Assembly: GCA_031256755.1 (NCBI GenBank)
Contig: JAIRPZ010000052.1
Location: forward strand, 1 to 11,401
DNA length: 11,401 bases
Source of the DNA: Planctomycetaceae bacterium
GTDB taxonomy: Bacteria; Planctomycetota; Planctomycetia; Pirellulales; Thermoguttaceae
Reading direction: 5' to 3'
In this document: positions 1 to 7,323 of the stretch, in pieces
Position numbering within the stretch: the stretch's first letter is position 1
How the letters are laid out: each line of letters starts with the position of its first letter
Translations under genes and position numbers: made by a program
Notes under the pieces: model-generated
Told to the model about the DNA's origin: nothing
Database searches by the model: none
The model's input: only the letters and a program-made list of their open reading frames with translations

Positions 1-972
1 TGTCCATGTTGCCGTTGCAGGATCGAAATTTTCGGAATCGTCAGCCGATTCCCAAGCAAAATCGCCGGTAAGGTCGCCTGTAGAGGTTGCCGTGAGTTTT
101 TCTCCGGCGGCAAGCTTACCGTCAACGGTCACGGCACGGGCAGCAGGAGGAGGTGCTGTACCACTCGGCGGTGCAGGTACGACAAGGTATACTCCGTCAC
201 CATCCGTATCAAACCACTTCTTCTTATTAAGTTTATTCTCCAGTTCTAATACAAATTTTAGAAAATGATCGGGACCGGCACCGTTGCTGAACGGATTATC
301 CGGCGGATAAGCATGAAGAATTTCGGCAAGAGACGTAAACTTTTTGAGTGTTTCATTAGAAACCGTTGCACCAACACCGTTGTTTTGGTAATACCAGTAA
401 GAGGGTACACGGTTGCGGCTGATCTTGATCCCATTCGGAAAATACCGGTCTGCCCATTTCAGAAAACCGCGGAGAGCAATTTCACGGGCAATTCCTTCCC
501 GCACAATCTCGCGGACAATCCCCCGCGTCATCCTTTGAACTATCGCGTCACGATCTTCCGGTTTCAGCGTGAATCCAAGCAGGCGGGCGTTTGCGTCAAG
601 ATATTCTCTGTATTCGATTTCAAGTCCGCTTATATCTTTGCCCGCCAGTTCTCCTTCAATATCAAGACCAATTTTACCGGCAATTGCGTTAAGTGCCTCT
701 CTTTCAAGTTCGTCAAGAGATTTTCCGTTGAGTTCCGGTTTCAGTTCTTCATCAAGTTCGCGGGCAATCGCATCCGTCACGGTCGTACCGGGAATTTTTC
801 CTTGCGGAGTTTTGTCTTTAAGCCATGTTTTCCAAGCGGCTTTATTGTTCTGCCATGCAGTGCCGGCCGATGCCTCACCATCGGCGGCGAAAACGTCACC
901 GCTGCAAAAAAGGACGGCTGCGGTCAGCAGAACGGAAATAAACAGTGCTGTGCGTTGTTGCCGGAATTTCAT
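1..972 (-). CDS. Secreted protein of unknown function, 3' end outside the window
   Basis: The minus strand is open from the ATG at 972 to the left edge: 324 codons with no stop, so the gene is incomplete at its C-terminus. Residues 1-29 form a clear Sec signal peptide: basic start (MKFRQQR), hydrophobic core (ALFISVLLTAAVLF), probable cleavage after VFA. No lipobox is visible. Residues about 50-180 are charged and probably helical, and 181-244 are mixed, with a WYYQNNG stretch. Residues 255-260 (DTDGDG) resemble a calcium-binding DxDxDG loop. A Pro/Ala linker follows (about 266-278), then the start of a beta-rich repeat (AVTVDGKLAAGEKLTATSTG) that resembles bacterial Ig-like surface modules. 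I do not recognise the family. It is probably an exported surface or matrix protein. No Shine-Dalgarno sequence precedes the ATG. A weak promoter candidate on minus is TTGCGT (1039-1044), 16 bp, CATAAT (1017-1022). The coding call is firm; the function is unknown. Confidence 0.8.
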   Translation of the reverse strand, partial: MKFRQQRTALFISVLLTAAVLFCSGDVFAADGEASAGTAWQNNKAAWKTWLKDKTPQGKIPGTTVTDAIARELDEELKPELNGKSLDELEREALNAIAGKIGLDIEGELAGKDISGLEIEYREYLDANARLLGFTLKPEDRDAIVQRMTRGIVREIVREGIAREIALRGFLKWADRYFPNGIKISRNRVPSYWYYQNNGVGATVSNETLKKFTSLAEILHAYPPDNPFSNGAGPDHFLKFVLELENKLNKKKWFDTDGDGVYLVVPAPPSGTAPPPAARAVTVDGKLAAGEKLTATSTGDLTGDFAWESADDSENFDPATATWT

Positions 973-1049
973 TTTGGGATCCGAAGAGGTAAAAAGGGTA
1001 AAATAATCCGTCCCTTATTATGGAGTGCGAAAGGAAAAACGCAACCCCC

Positions 1050-1078
1050 TTCCTGAAATCCGTTCTTCGGGGTATAAT
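1050..1078 (+). promoter_or_regulatory. Candidate sigma70-type promoter for pckA
   Basis: A perfect -10 hexamer TATAAT (1073-1078) lies 17 bp after TTCCTG (1050-1055), a poor -35. This predicts a start near 1085 and a leader of about 60 nt before the pckA ATG at 1147, where an AAAGGA ribosome-binding site (1134-1139) is well placed. An AT-rich stretch at 1086-1126 could hold a second promoter, but no pair with good spacing was found. Confidence 0.35.
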
Positions 1079-1146
1079 GGCACAGTTGATTTTTTTGTGT
1101 AATATGTTCAACCATTTAAATAAAATTAGATAGAAAGGAAAAATTT

Positions 1147-2724
1147 ATGAGATCAGTTGATCTGTCTGTGTATGGAATCAATGTAGAAAAAGTGCTGCGG
1201 AACTCCTCTCCGGCAAGATTGTATGAAGAGGCACTTACGCGTGAACACGATGCGTTAACATCAAAAGGCGCACTTGTCAGTATGTCCGGCGAAAAAACCG
1301 GCAGAAGTCCGAAAGATAAACGCATTGTCAAAGAACCCTCAACCGAAAACGATGTCTGGTGGGGTTCTGTCAATATCCCGATGACACCGGAGGACTTTGA
1401 AGAAAGCAAACTCCGTGCCGTCGACTACCTCAACACCCGCGAATTACTTTATGTTGTGGACGGTTTTGCCGGCTGGGATCCCAAACACCGGATCAAAATC
1501 CGTGTGATCTGCTGCCGGGCTTATCACGCCTTGTTTATGTACAATATGCTGATCCGCCCGACATGCGAAGAATTGAAAAATTTCGGCACGCCCGACTTCG
1601 TGATTTTCAATGCCGGTCAGTTTCCGGCAAATCCGATGCAGGAATCGATCAAGAGCAAAACGAGTGTCGCCCTCTCTTTTGAGAAAAAAGAGTTCGTCAT
1701 TCTCGGCACCCAATATGCCGGTGAAATGAAGAAAGGGGTTTTCACCATTATGAACTATCTGATGCCGAAGAAGGGTTTTTTGTCGATGCACTGTTCTGCC
1801 AATGAGGGAAAAAACGGCGACGTATCTCTCTTTTTCGGGCTTTCCGGTACCGGCAAAACGACACTTTCGACCGAACCGCACCGGAAATTGATCGGCGATG
1901 ACGAACATTTTTGGACTTCGGACGGAATTTCCAACATCGAAGGGGGTTGCTATGCGAAGTGTATTAACCTGTCGGCGGAAAACGAGCCGGAGATTTTCGG
2001 TGCTATCCGGTTCGGCACGGTGCTGGAAAATGTGGTGTACGATTTGAACAGTCGGACAGTGGACTACAATGACGATTCGATCACGGAAAATACGCGGGCT
2101 TCGTATCCGATAGAGTTCATCGACAATATCAAGATGCCGTGCGGCGGGGATCATCCGAAAAATATCGTCTTTTTGTCGTGCGATGCCTTTGGTGTTCTGC
2201 CGCCGGTGAGTGAATTGACACCGGAACAAGCGATGTACTATTTCATCAGCGGCTACACGGCAAAGGTTGCCGGTACTGAAGTCGGCGTGACCGAGCCGGA
2301 GGCGACCTTTTCGGCGTGTTTCGGGGCGGTTTTTCTCATTTGGCATCCGACAAAATACGCCGAACTGCTGGCCGCGAACATGAAAAAGTACGGTTCCAAG
2401 GTTTGGCTGATTAACACCGGCTGGAGCGGCGGCAGGCATGGCGTGGGCAAGCGTTTGTCAATCAAATACACGCGGGCAATTATTGACGGGATTCACAGCG
2501 GCGAGTTGGCAAAAACGGAAAAAATAACGGATCCGATTTTCGGATTATCCATTCCGGTTTCTTGCCCGGGAGTGCCGGCAGAGGTATTGAACCCGCGTCA
2601 GTTGTGGTCGGATGCAAAAGAATATGATGCGGCGGCAAAACATCTGGCGAATCTGTTCAAAAACAACTTTGAAAAATTTGCGGACGGTGCTTCGAAAGCT
2701 ATCCAGAAAGCAGGACCGAAATAG
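1147..2724 (+). CDS. pckA: Phosphoenolpyruvate carboxykinase (ATP)
   Basis: This cytosolic enzyme converts oxaloacetate and ATP to PEP, CO2 and ADP. It is the entry step of gluconeogenesis, or runs in reverse as a CO2-fixing, ATP-yielding step in fermenters. The 525-residue length is normal for the ATP-dependent family. Visible signatures are the substrate-binding segment GEKTGRSPKDK (48-58), the P-loop GLSGTGKTT (231-239), the kinase-2-like metal site LIGDDEH (248-254), the ENTRASYPI segment with its conserved Arg (314-322), and the C-terminal NTGWSGG and GVGKR stretches. The KGVF and MHCSANEG segments before the P-loop match the usual Mn-binding Lys/His region. The ATG is preceded by AAAGGA at 1134-1139, one of the few clear ribosome-binding sites in the window. 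The gene stands alone between a divergent secreted-protein gene and a downstream LysM gene with its own ribosome-binding site. No residue looks damaged. Confidence 0.97.
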   Translation: MRSVDLSVYGINVEKVLRNSSPARLYEEALTREHDALTSKGALVSMSGEKTGRSPKDKRIVKEPSTENDVWWGSVNIPMTPEDFEESKLRAVDYLNTRELLYVVDGFAGWDPKHRIKIRVICCRAYHALFMYNMLIRPTCEELKNFGTPDFVIFNAGQFPANPMQESIKSKTSVALSFEKKEFVILGTQYAGEMKKGVFTIMNYLMPKKGFLSMHCSANEGKNGDVSLFFGLSGTGKTTLSTEPHRKLIGDDEHFWTSDGISNIEGGCYAKCINLSAENEPEIFGAIRFGTVLENVVYDLNSRTVDYNDDSITENTRASYPIEFIDNIKMPCGGDHPKNIVFLSCDAFGVLPPVSELTPEQAMYYFISGYTAKVAGTEVGVTEPEATFSACFGAVFLIWHPTKYAELLAANMKKYGSKVWLINTGWSGGRHGVGKRLSIKYTRAIIDGIHSGELAKTEKITDPIFGLSIPVSCPGVPAEVLNPRQLWSDAKEYDAAAKHLANLFKNNFEKFADGASKAIQKAGPK

Positions 2725-2806
2725 AAGCGGCGATCTGTGCAAAGAATGCAGCGTGCGGCAGTGAAACCCGATTCCGGCGAAATTTCCCTGCCGTACAATT
2801 CCGATA

Positions 2807-2841
2807 ATTGCTAAAATTCGTTTTGCAATCCGCCGGTTTTT
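2807..2841 (+). terminator. Possible weak terminator after pckA
   Basis: ATTGC-t-AAAA (2807-2816) pairs with TTTTGCAAT (2821-2829) around a TTCG tetraloop, giving nine base pairs with one bulged T. A run of six T follows at 2836-2841. The stem is AT-rich and the T-run starts several bases after it, so intrinsic termination would be weak. The position, about 80 bp past the pckA stop and before the LysM gene, suits the role. Confidence 0.35.
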
Positions 2842-2955
2842 TCAAATTCTCTCCGTATCTTTCAGAAAAGATGAAATTGGTCTGGTGAAAATTCCGAAAA
2901 ACCGGTATTATCCGCTTTGCCGAAGCGGGGTTATTGGCGGCGAACTGTTAACAAT

Positions 2956-2960
2956 AAGGA
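2956..2960 (+). promoter_or_regulatory. Ribosome-binding site fixing the LysM gene start
   Basis: AAGGA lies 10 nt before the ATG at 2971. The frame is also open to a TTG at 2917, but no comparable site is seen there, and the 18 extra residues would put an arginine-rich stretch before a normal membrane anchor. The ATG is therefore preferred. Confidence 0.6.
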
Positions 2961-2970
2961 ATTGACAGTC

Positions 2971-4713
2971 ATGGGTTGGAAGAAAACCGGAAAAATGATC
3001 AAAAGAACAGCATCCGTTCTCGTGCTGTGTCTTGCAGCATACGGAACTTACATGCTGCTGAAAAAACCGCCGCAGCGTGATGTAACGCCGGAAGATGCCG
3101 CTTATCTCAAAAAAGAATTCGGCATGGATGTTCAGGAAGGACAAGCGTCTGAACAAGGTGTAGCCCCCGTTTTTTACGTAGAGGGCGTTTCGCCGCCGGG
3201 GGTTCCGCTGGCAGAAAACAGAGCCGATGCTCTTCTCGGAAACCCGCCCGTTTTCGATACCGCACCTCCGATCGTTGCTCCGCCCGCTTTTTTCGAGACA
3301 GTGCCGTCCGCACCTGCCCCGCCTAATTCTCCGATGTCGGTCACTCCGGCACCGTCGGAACCGCAGCCCGATGTTGCGGCACGTGTCCAGCCGGAAGTCC
3401 CTGTTGCGGTGCCGGTTGCCAAACCCGCTGCCGTACCGGTTGCCCCGCCGCCGGAAGCCGCTCCGCCTCCTGCGCCGCCTGCCGATCCGCAGCCGGTCGC
3501 GTCAAAACCGGTCGAACCGGTGTTGGTGTTGTTGCCTGCACCGTCAAAACCGCAAGCACAGTTGAAAGTTTTGCCGGCTCCCGGTTTATCAACGGCTCCG
3601 CTTCTGCGTCCGCCGGTTGAACCTGTTGCTGTTTCTCCGCCGCAAGAAACGCAGGATAGCCGTATTGCCCCGGCTTCTCTCTCTTCCGATCTTCCGCAAG
3701 CACTCCCCCATTTTGCTGCCCCCCGCACGATCAACCCGCTCGCAGCCGCACCGGAAACAGCACATATTCCGGCGGATTCCTTCGACAGCATCGCTTATCA
3801 TCCGGTTGCCGAAACAGTCCGGCCGCTGCCGGCAGATACAGAAACGAAACGGACAACGGATAACTACGTCAGAACAGCAACCCGGCAGCGTATCATCTTT
3901 GAACCGGCAAAGCCGGAACTTGACGGAAAAGCCCCCATTGTGTCGTTTGCTCCGCCGAAAATCCATTCCCACGTTGCCGAAGTTTTATCATTGTCGCCTG
4001 TTCAGGCGGCAGCGGGAACTCCGCCGGAAGAAAAAAAACAGCCGGCAGTGAAACATCAGGAAACACCCGCCGCAGGAAAACCCGTATTGGTTCGGGCTGC
4101 CGTTGCCCGGTTCATCGAAGAACAGTATGCACTGACCGCTGCGGGAAATGCGAAACAAACCTGCTCGGCATTTATTGATTTGAGTTTGCTGTACGAACAG
4201 AAAGAATTGAATGACGCAGAACGGGAAAAGATGCTGCCGATACTGGATCACCTTGCCCGCAGCGTTATCTATGCACGGGAAACGCATATTCTTGAACCAC
4301 CCTACACGATTCAGCAAGGAGACACAATTGAATCCGTTGCCGGAAATTTCAAACTGACCCCTTCGCTGCTCTGCAAAATCAACGGATTAACGCCCGGTCA
4401 GCCGCTCCGCGCCGGCGGCAGGTTAAAAGTTCTGACCGGACAATTTGACGCAAAAATTTCTATCCGCCGCAGCGAATTAATTCTGTCGCTCGGCGGTTTA
4501 TATGCCGGACGCTTTCCGATTCAGATCAACAAACCGGCTGCGGACGGCGAATATTTTGTAACAAATATATCAGCGGATTCTGTTACATTAACTAACGGCT
4601 GGATTTTGTCCGCCGGAAGCAGCAAAAATCCGGCGGTCGTTTTTGCCGAACAAGATGCCGAAGAGTTGCTGAATATCCTGTCCGCATTATCGGTCTTTGT
4701 CATCGAAAATTAA
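2971..4713 (+). CDS. Membrane-anchored LysM protein with a degenerate L,D-transpeptidase-like tail
   Basis: This is a 580-residue envelope protein, probably bound to peptidoglycan. A basic N-terminus (MGWKKTGKMIKR) precedes one membrane helix at about 13-30, so the rest should be periplasmic. Residues about 70-370 form a long Pro/Ala/Val-rich linker with many PP and AP pairs. A helical segment at about 375-440 (VARFIEEQYAL ... LPILDHLARSVIYARE) leads into one LysM domain at 445-488 (YTIQQGDTIESVAGNF ... LRAGGRLKVL). Residues 491-580 follow the start of a YkuD L,D-transpeptidase (ISIRRSELILSLGGLYAGRF) and its last helix (EQDAEELLNIL). The usual HG and GCIR motifs are absent: the corresponding stretch reads GWILSAGSSKNPAVVF, and the domain contains no cysteine. 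The order of parts resembles LysM-YkuD proteins I know from planctomycetes. It probably acts as a wall-binding or scaffold protein rather than a crosslinking enzyme. It converges with hflX 20 bp downstream. Confidence 0.85.
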   Translation: MGWKKTGKMIKRTASVLVLCLAAYGTYMLLKKPPQRDVTPEDAAYLKKEFGMDVQEGQASEQGVAPVFYVEGVSPPGVPLAENRADALLGNPPVFDTAPPIVAPPAFFETVPSAPAPPNSPMSVTPAPSEPQPDVAARVQPEVPVAVPVAKPAAVPVAPPPEAAPPPAPPADPQPVASKPVEPVLVLLPAPSKPQAQLKVLPAPGLSTAPLLRPPVEPVAVSPPQETQDSRIAPASLSSDLPQALPHFAAPRTINPLAAAPETAHIPADSFDSIAYHPVAETVRPLPADTETKRTTDNYVRTATRQRIIFEPAKPELDGKAPIVSFAPPKIHSHVAEVLSLSPVQAAAGTPPEEKKQPAVKHQETPAAGKPVLVRAAVARFIEEQYALTAAGNAKQTCSAFIDLSLLYEQKELNDAEREKMLPILDHLARSVIYARETHILEPPYTIQQGDTIESVAGNFKLTPSLLCKINGLTPGQPLRAGGRLKVLTGQFDAKISIRRSELILSLGGLYAGRFPIQINKPAADGEYFVTNISADSVTLTNGWILSAGSSKNPAVVFAEQDAEELLNILSALSVFVIEN

Positions 4714-4733
4714 GCACTTCCTGTCATCTGTCT

Positions 4734-6065
4734 TTAATTCCAGCCGTCCGTTTTTTCTTCCGGCAGACCTTCGATATGAATCTCCGGCAGCATTTCTTTT
4801 TCACGGCGGAGTTGTCCTGAAACGTGCTGCGGTATCCGGCAGTGAATCACCGCCGATGTTTCGTTATACTGCTTGGACAGCACTTCCCCTTCTCTTGCCA
4901 AAAATGCTTCAAGCCGACCGTTGCCGATAGGTATTGTGATGGTTAAATCGAAAAACTCCTTGCTCAATGCCTCGCTGACCGCCGCCGTTAACTGTTCCAA
5001 ACCGGCACCGCTTTTCGCACTGATCGGCACTGCATTCGGATATTTTTCCAAAAGCGGTGTGAGAAGTGCGGAGTGCGGGGCAAGCGCATCAATTTTGTTC
5101 AGCACCAGAATCGTGTCCTTTTCCCGAATTCCTAAATCGGTCAGAACTTCACAGACCGCGGCGATCTGTTCGTGAATCTCGCTGCTGGATGCATCGGCAA
5201 CATGCAGCAGCAAATCGGCTTGATTCGCTTCTTCCAAAGTTGCCCGAAAACTCGCCACAAGGTGGTGCGGCAAATCTCTGATAAAACCGACCGTATCGCT
5301 GATCAAAACGGGACCCCATCCGGGCAAACTCCAGCGGCGCGTCCGGGTATCCAATGTCGCAAAAAGTTGATCCTTTACAAAAACATCGGAATCGGTGAGT
5401 TTATTGATCAGCGTACTTTTACCGGCATTGGTATAGCCGACAAGTGAAAGTGTGCGTGATGTTTTTCGGGCGGCAACCTCCCGCTGCCGCCGCCGGTGAA
5501 TTTGAGCGAGTTCGGCTTTCAAATCAAGAATCCGTTTTTGAGCAAGACGGCGGTCGACTTCGAGTTGTTTTTCGCCGGGACCCCGCAAGCCCACGCCGCC
5601 GACACCCTGCCGCTCAAGGTGTGACCACATCCGTTTCAGGCGCGGCAGCGAGTATTCGAGTTGAGCCAGTTCTACCGCCAGCCGGGCTTCGCTGGTTCTT
5701 GCCCTGCTTGCAAAAATATCGAGAATCAATTCAGTGCGGTCAATGACTTTCACTTTCAGAGATTCTTCGAGGTTCTTTGTTTGACCGGGAGCGAGATTGT
5801 TATCAAAAATCACGAGATCGGCATCGGCGGCGTGAACGAGTTCGTTGAGTTCATCCAGTTTTCCGCTGCCGATGTAGGTTGCGCTTTCCGGTTTCCGGCG
5901 GCGTTGAATAATGCGTCCCGCTTCTGAAATGCCGGCGGCTTCAGCAAGACCGGCAAGTTCGTCCAGCGGCGACTGTGATTGACCTTCGCCGTCAAGATAA
6001 ACACCGGCAAGAACGGCGGTCTCTCTGGCAGTGCTTCCGGTTCGGACGGATGAATCAAATGACAT
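4734..6065 (-). CDS. hflX: Ribosome-associated GTPase HflX
   Basis: HflX is a GTPase that binds the 50S subunit and splits stalled or hibernating ribosomes, typically under heat or antibiotic stress. Numbered from a GTG at 6128 (see below), the glycine-rich HflX motif GVGGVGLRGPGEKQLE sits at 175-190, G1 GYTNAGKST at 231-239, G2 around TLDTRTRR at 258-265, G3 DTVGFIRDLP at 278-287, G4 NKID at 344-347 and G5 SAKSG at 370-374. A helical RNA-binding stretch follows the glycine-rich motif. I use the ATG at 6065 (443 aa), because the only upstream in-frame start is the GTG, whose 21 extra residues (MPLRFPFFRDD...) look untranslated and fall outside the family pattern. Neither start has a Shine-Dalgarno sequence. 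The 464-aa form cannot be excluded. Transcription probably comes from the strong promoter at 6161-6189. The function is certain at family level. Confidence 0.95.
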   Translation of the reverse strand: MSFDSSVRTGSTARETAVLAGVYLDGEGQSQSPLDELAGLAEAAGISEAGRIIQRRRKPESATYIGSGKLDELNELVHAADADLVIFDNNLAPGQTKNLEESLKVKVIDRTELILDIFASRARTSEARLAVELAQLEYSLPRLKRMWSHLERQGVGGVGLRGPGEKQLEVDRRLAQKRILDLKAELAQIHRRRQREVAARKTSRTLSLVGYTNAGKSTLINKLTDSDVFVKDQLFATLDTRTRRWSLPGWGPVLISDTVGFIRDLPHHLVASFRATLEEANQADLLLHVADASSSEIHEQIAAVCEVLTDLGIREKDTILVLNKIDALAPHSALLTPLLEKYPNAVPISAKSGAGLEQLTAAVSEALSKEFFDLTITIPIGNGRLEAFLAREGEVLSKQYNETSAVIHCRIPQHVSGQLRREKEMLPEIHIEGLPEEKTDGWN

Positions 6066-6160
6066 ATTGTTACGAAAATCGAATTCGTGTTTGTAATCGT
6101 CTCTGAAAAAGGGGAAACGTAAAGGCACTCTGCATTCGCAGTGTACTATGTATTATGCGT

Positions 6161-6189
6161 AGTGTAGGCAGAAACGGTCAATTTGTCAA
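6161..6189 (-). promoter_or_regulatory. Consensus-like sigma70-type promoter for hflX
   Basis: On the minus strand a perfect -35 TTGACA (6184-6189) is followed by exactly 17 bp and TACACT (6161-6166). Start of transcription is expected near 6154, giving a leader of about 90 nt to the hflX ATG at 6065. No clear operator repeat overlaps it. No heat-shock-type promoter was seen. Confidence 0.7.
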
Positions 6190-6242
6190 GAACCGTTGTG
6201 ACGAACGCACGGGCGGTATTTTTGAGAGCGGAAAGCGTTTTA

Positions 6243-6361
6243 ATTGATAATGGATAATTAGTTTGCAGACGGCAGTTTGCAGACCGCAGCAGAAAAGATT
6301 CTTTCTTGCTGCGGTCTGCCGTCTCTCTAATTGTCAATTTTCCATTATCAATTATCAATTA
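6243..6361. repeat. Imperfect palindrome between the PEP-CTERM gene and hflX
   Basis: The centre is a perfect 13-bp inverted repeat, GCAGACCGCAGCA (6279-6291) against TGCTGCGGTCTGC (6307-6319), around a 15-nt loop that can itself partly pair. The left arm also carries a near-duplicate (GCAGACGGCAG, 6265-6275), whose AGACGGCAG part can pair alternatively with CTGCCGTCT (6316-6324). The outer arms are AT-rich and mirror each other: AATTGATAATGGATAATTAG (6243-6262) against the complement of 6328-6361, which contains the same ATTGATAA units. The outer right arm supplies the TAA stop of the PEP-CTERM reading frame (6359-6361). It could be a transcription terminator for that gene or a small non-autonomous palindromic element; I cannot separate these from one copy. 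Confidence 0.7.
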
Positions 6362-7263
6362 TTTCCCCCGCCGTCTCCGCAAAACGGCAAGACCGGCAAT
6401 GCCCAATCCGAACAACGCCAGCGTTGCCGGTTCCGGTGTTGCGTTACCGGACTTGCCGACCGTGAAGGCATACGAAAACGCTTCTGTGCTGATAAAATCG
6501 CTGTACAAATCGCCGTTCAACTGCGCATTATACAGGTTCAACGTGTAATCCCCGTCGTCCAATCCGAGCGATGACAAATCAAATACACCGTTTGTTGTGG
6601 TAAGCGTCATAAAATCAGAAGTGCTGCCGCCGTAAGTCCATGCGGCGAGAAGCGAACCGGTAAAACCTAGCGTTCCGTCTTCATTGACGCTGACAACCGG
6701 TGCGGCAAGCGTATCATCATAAAAAGTGAACTTGGTTTTTCCATCAACCGTTTTGTAAAACGCAGCATCACTCAACGATAAATCGAAAGCGGGACGAACA
6801 CCATAATAACCGGTGCTAATGGTAGCGTAGTTGGCACCGCCGCCGGATATGCCAACCAACGCGTCGCCGCTGGAGAGGCGGCTGGGAGAACGAAGCCAAA
6901 AATAGATAATTGTACTTGTGCCAAAACTTCTTGCGTCGCCGCTAACACCTGCCCATTCGTTGTACGACAACGCCCAAAGTTTCTGGTCGGCAAGCGGTCT
7001 CCAGTTGGAAACTGTTGCCGTTCCATCATGCGTTCTGCCGACACCGTTCTGCAAATCGGCGGAGGTTCTCGCATTGATGTAATTGCCTTCCTTTCCGAGG
7101 TCAGCGGCAATACCGGCGATATTCTTCTGCAAGGTGTGGCGTATTCATTTGCTCTCGTGAAGGTGCCGTTGCCGTCATAAACGTTGTTTTTGAGGGTGCA
7201 GAAGTATTCAGTGCCGTACCCCGGTTTGGAGTAACCGAAGTTAAGCAGCAGGCGGCGACACAA
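6359..7263 (-). pseudogene. Truncated, frameshifted PEP-CTERM protein with a DUF6273-like domain
   Basis: The longest intact part is 257 codons from a TTG at 7132 to the TAA at 6359. It ends in a typical PEP-CTERM sorting tail: PEP at 233-235, a hydrophobic segment at 238-252 and RRRRGK, which in the known system is recognised by an exosortase at the inner membrane. Before it, KLWALSYNEW (51-60), WLRSPS (79-84) and GVRPAFDLSL (111-120) resemble the DUF6273 family of surface domains. Plausible coding sequence continues upstream in another frame (7138-7260; LNFGYSKPGYGTEYF, YDGNGTFTRANEYAT). One extra base near 7127-7133 would join the two as ...NEYAT-x-LQKNIAG. No signal peptide is found, and an in-frame TGA at 7270-7272 closes that upstream frame. 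An exported protein without a signal peptide is unlikely to be functional, so I call it a remnant. Its expected Sec signal may have been lost by deletion next to the synthase gene that ends at 7324. Confidence 0.65.
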
Positions 7264-7323
7264 GAGGGATCACCTCATCAGCGGGACTTTACCGGATTAC
7301 AGATTGCGAATGTTCCTGCCGGA

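Noticed and set aside
265..1056. A 263-codon plus-strand open frame opposite the secreted protein
   Set aside because: The minus strand has a longer uninterrupted frame with a signal peptide and plausible domains; the plus-strand translation is Phe/Arg/Cys-rich and shapeless.
1444..2439. A 331-codon open frame antisense to pckA
   Set aside because: It lies entirely opposite a well-conserved enzyme gene and its translation (many His, Arg, Phe) matches no family; a mirror effect of pckA codon use.
3174..3791. A 205-codon Gly/Ala/Thr-rich antisense frame in the LysM gene
   Set aside because: It is the complement of the Pro/Ala/Val-rich linker and its low complexity comes from that linker.
6066..6128. 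N-terminal extension of HflX from a GTG at 6128
   Set aside because: The 21 residues do not resemble HflX N-termini and the GTG has no ribosome-binding site; the ATG at 6065 is preferred, though not proven.
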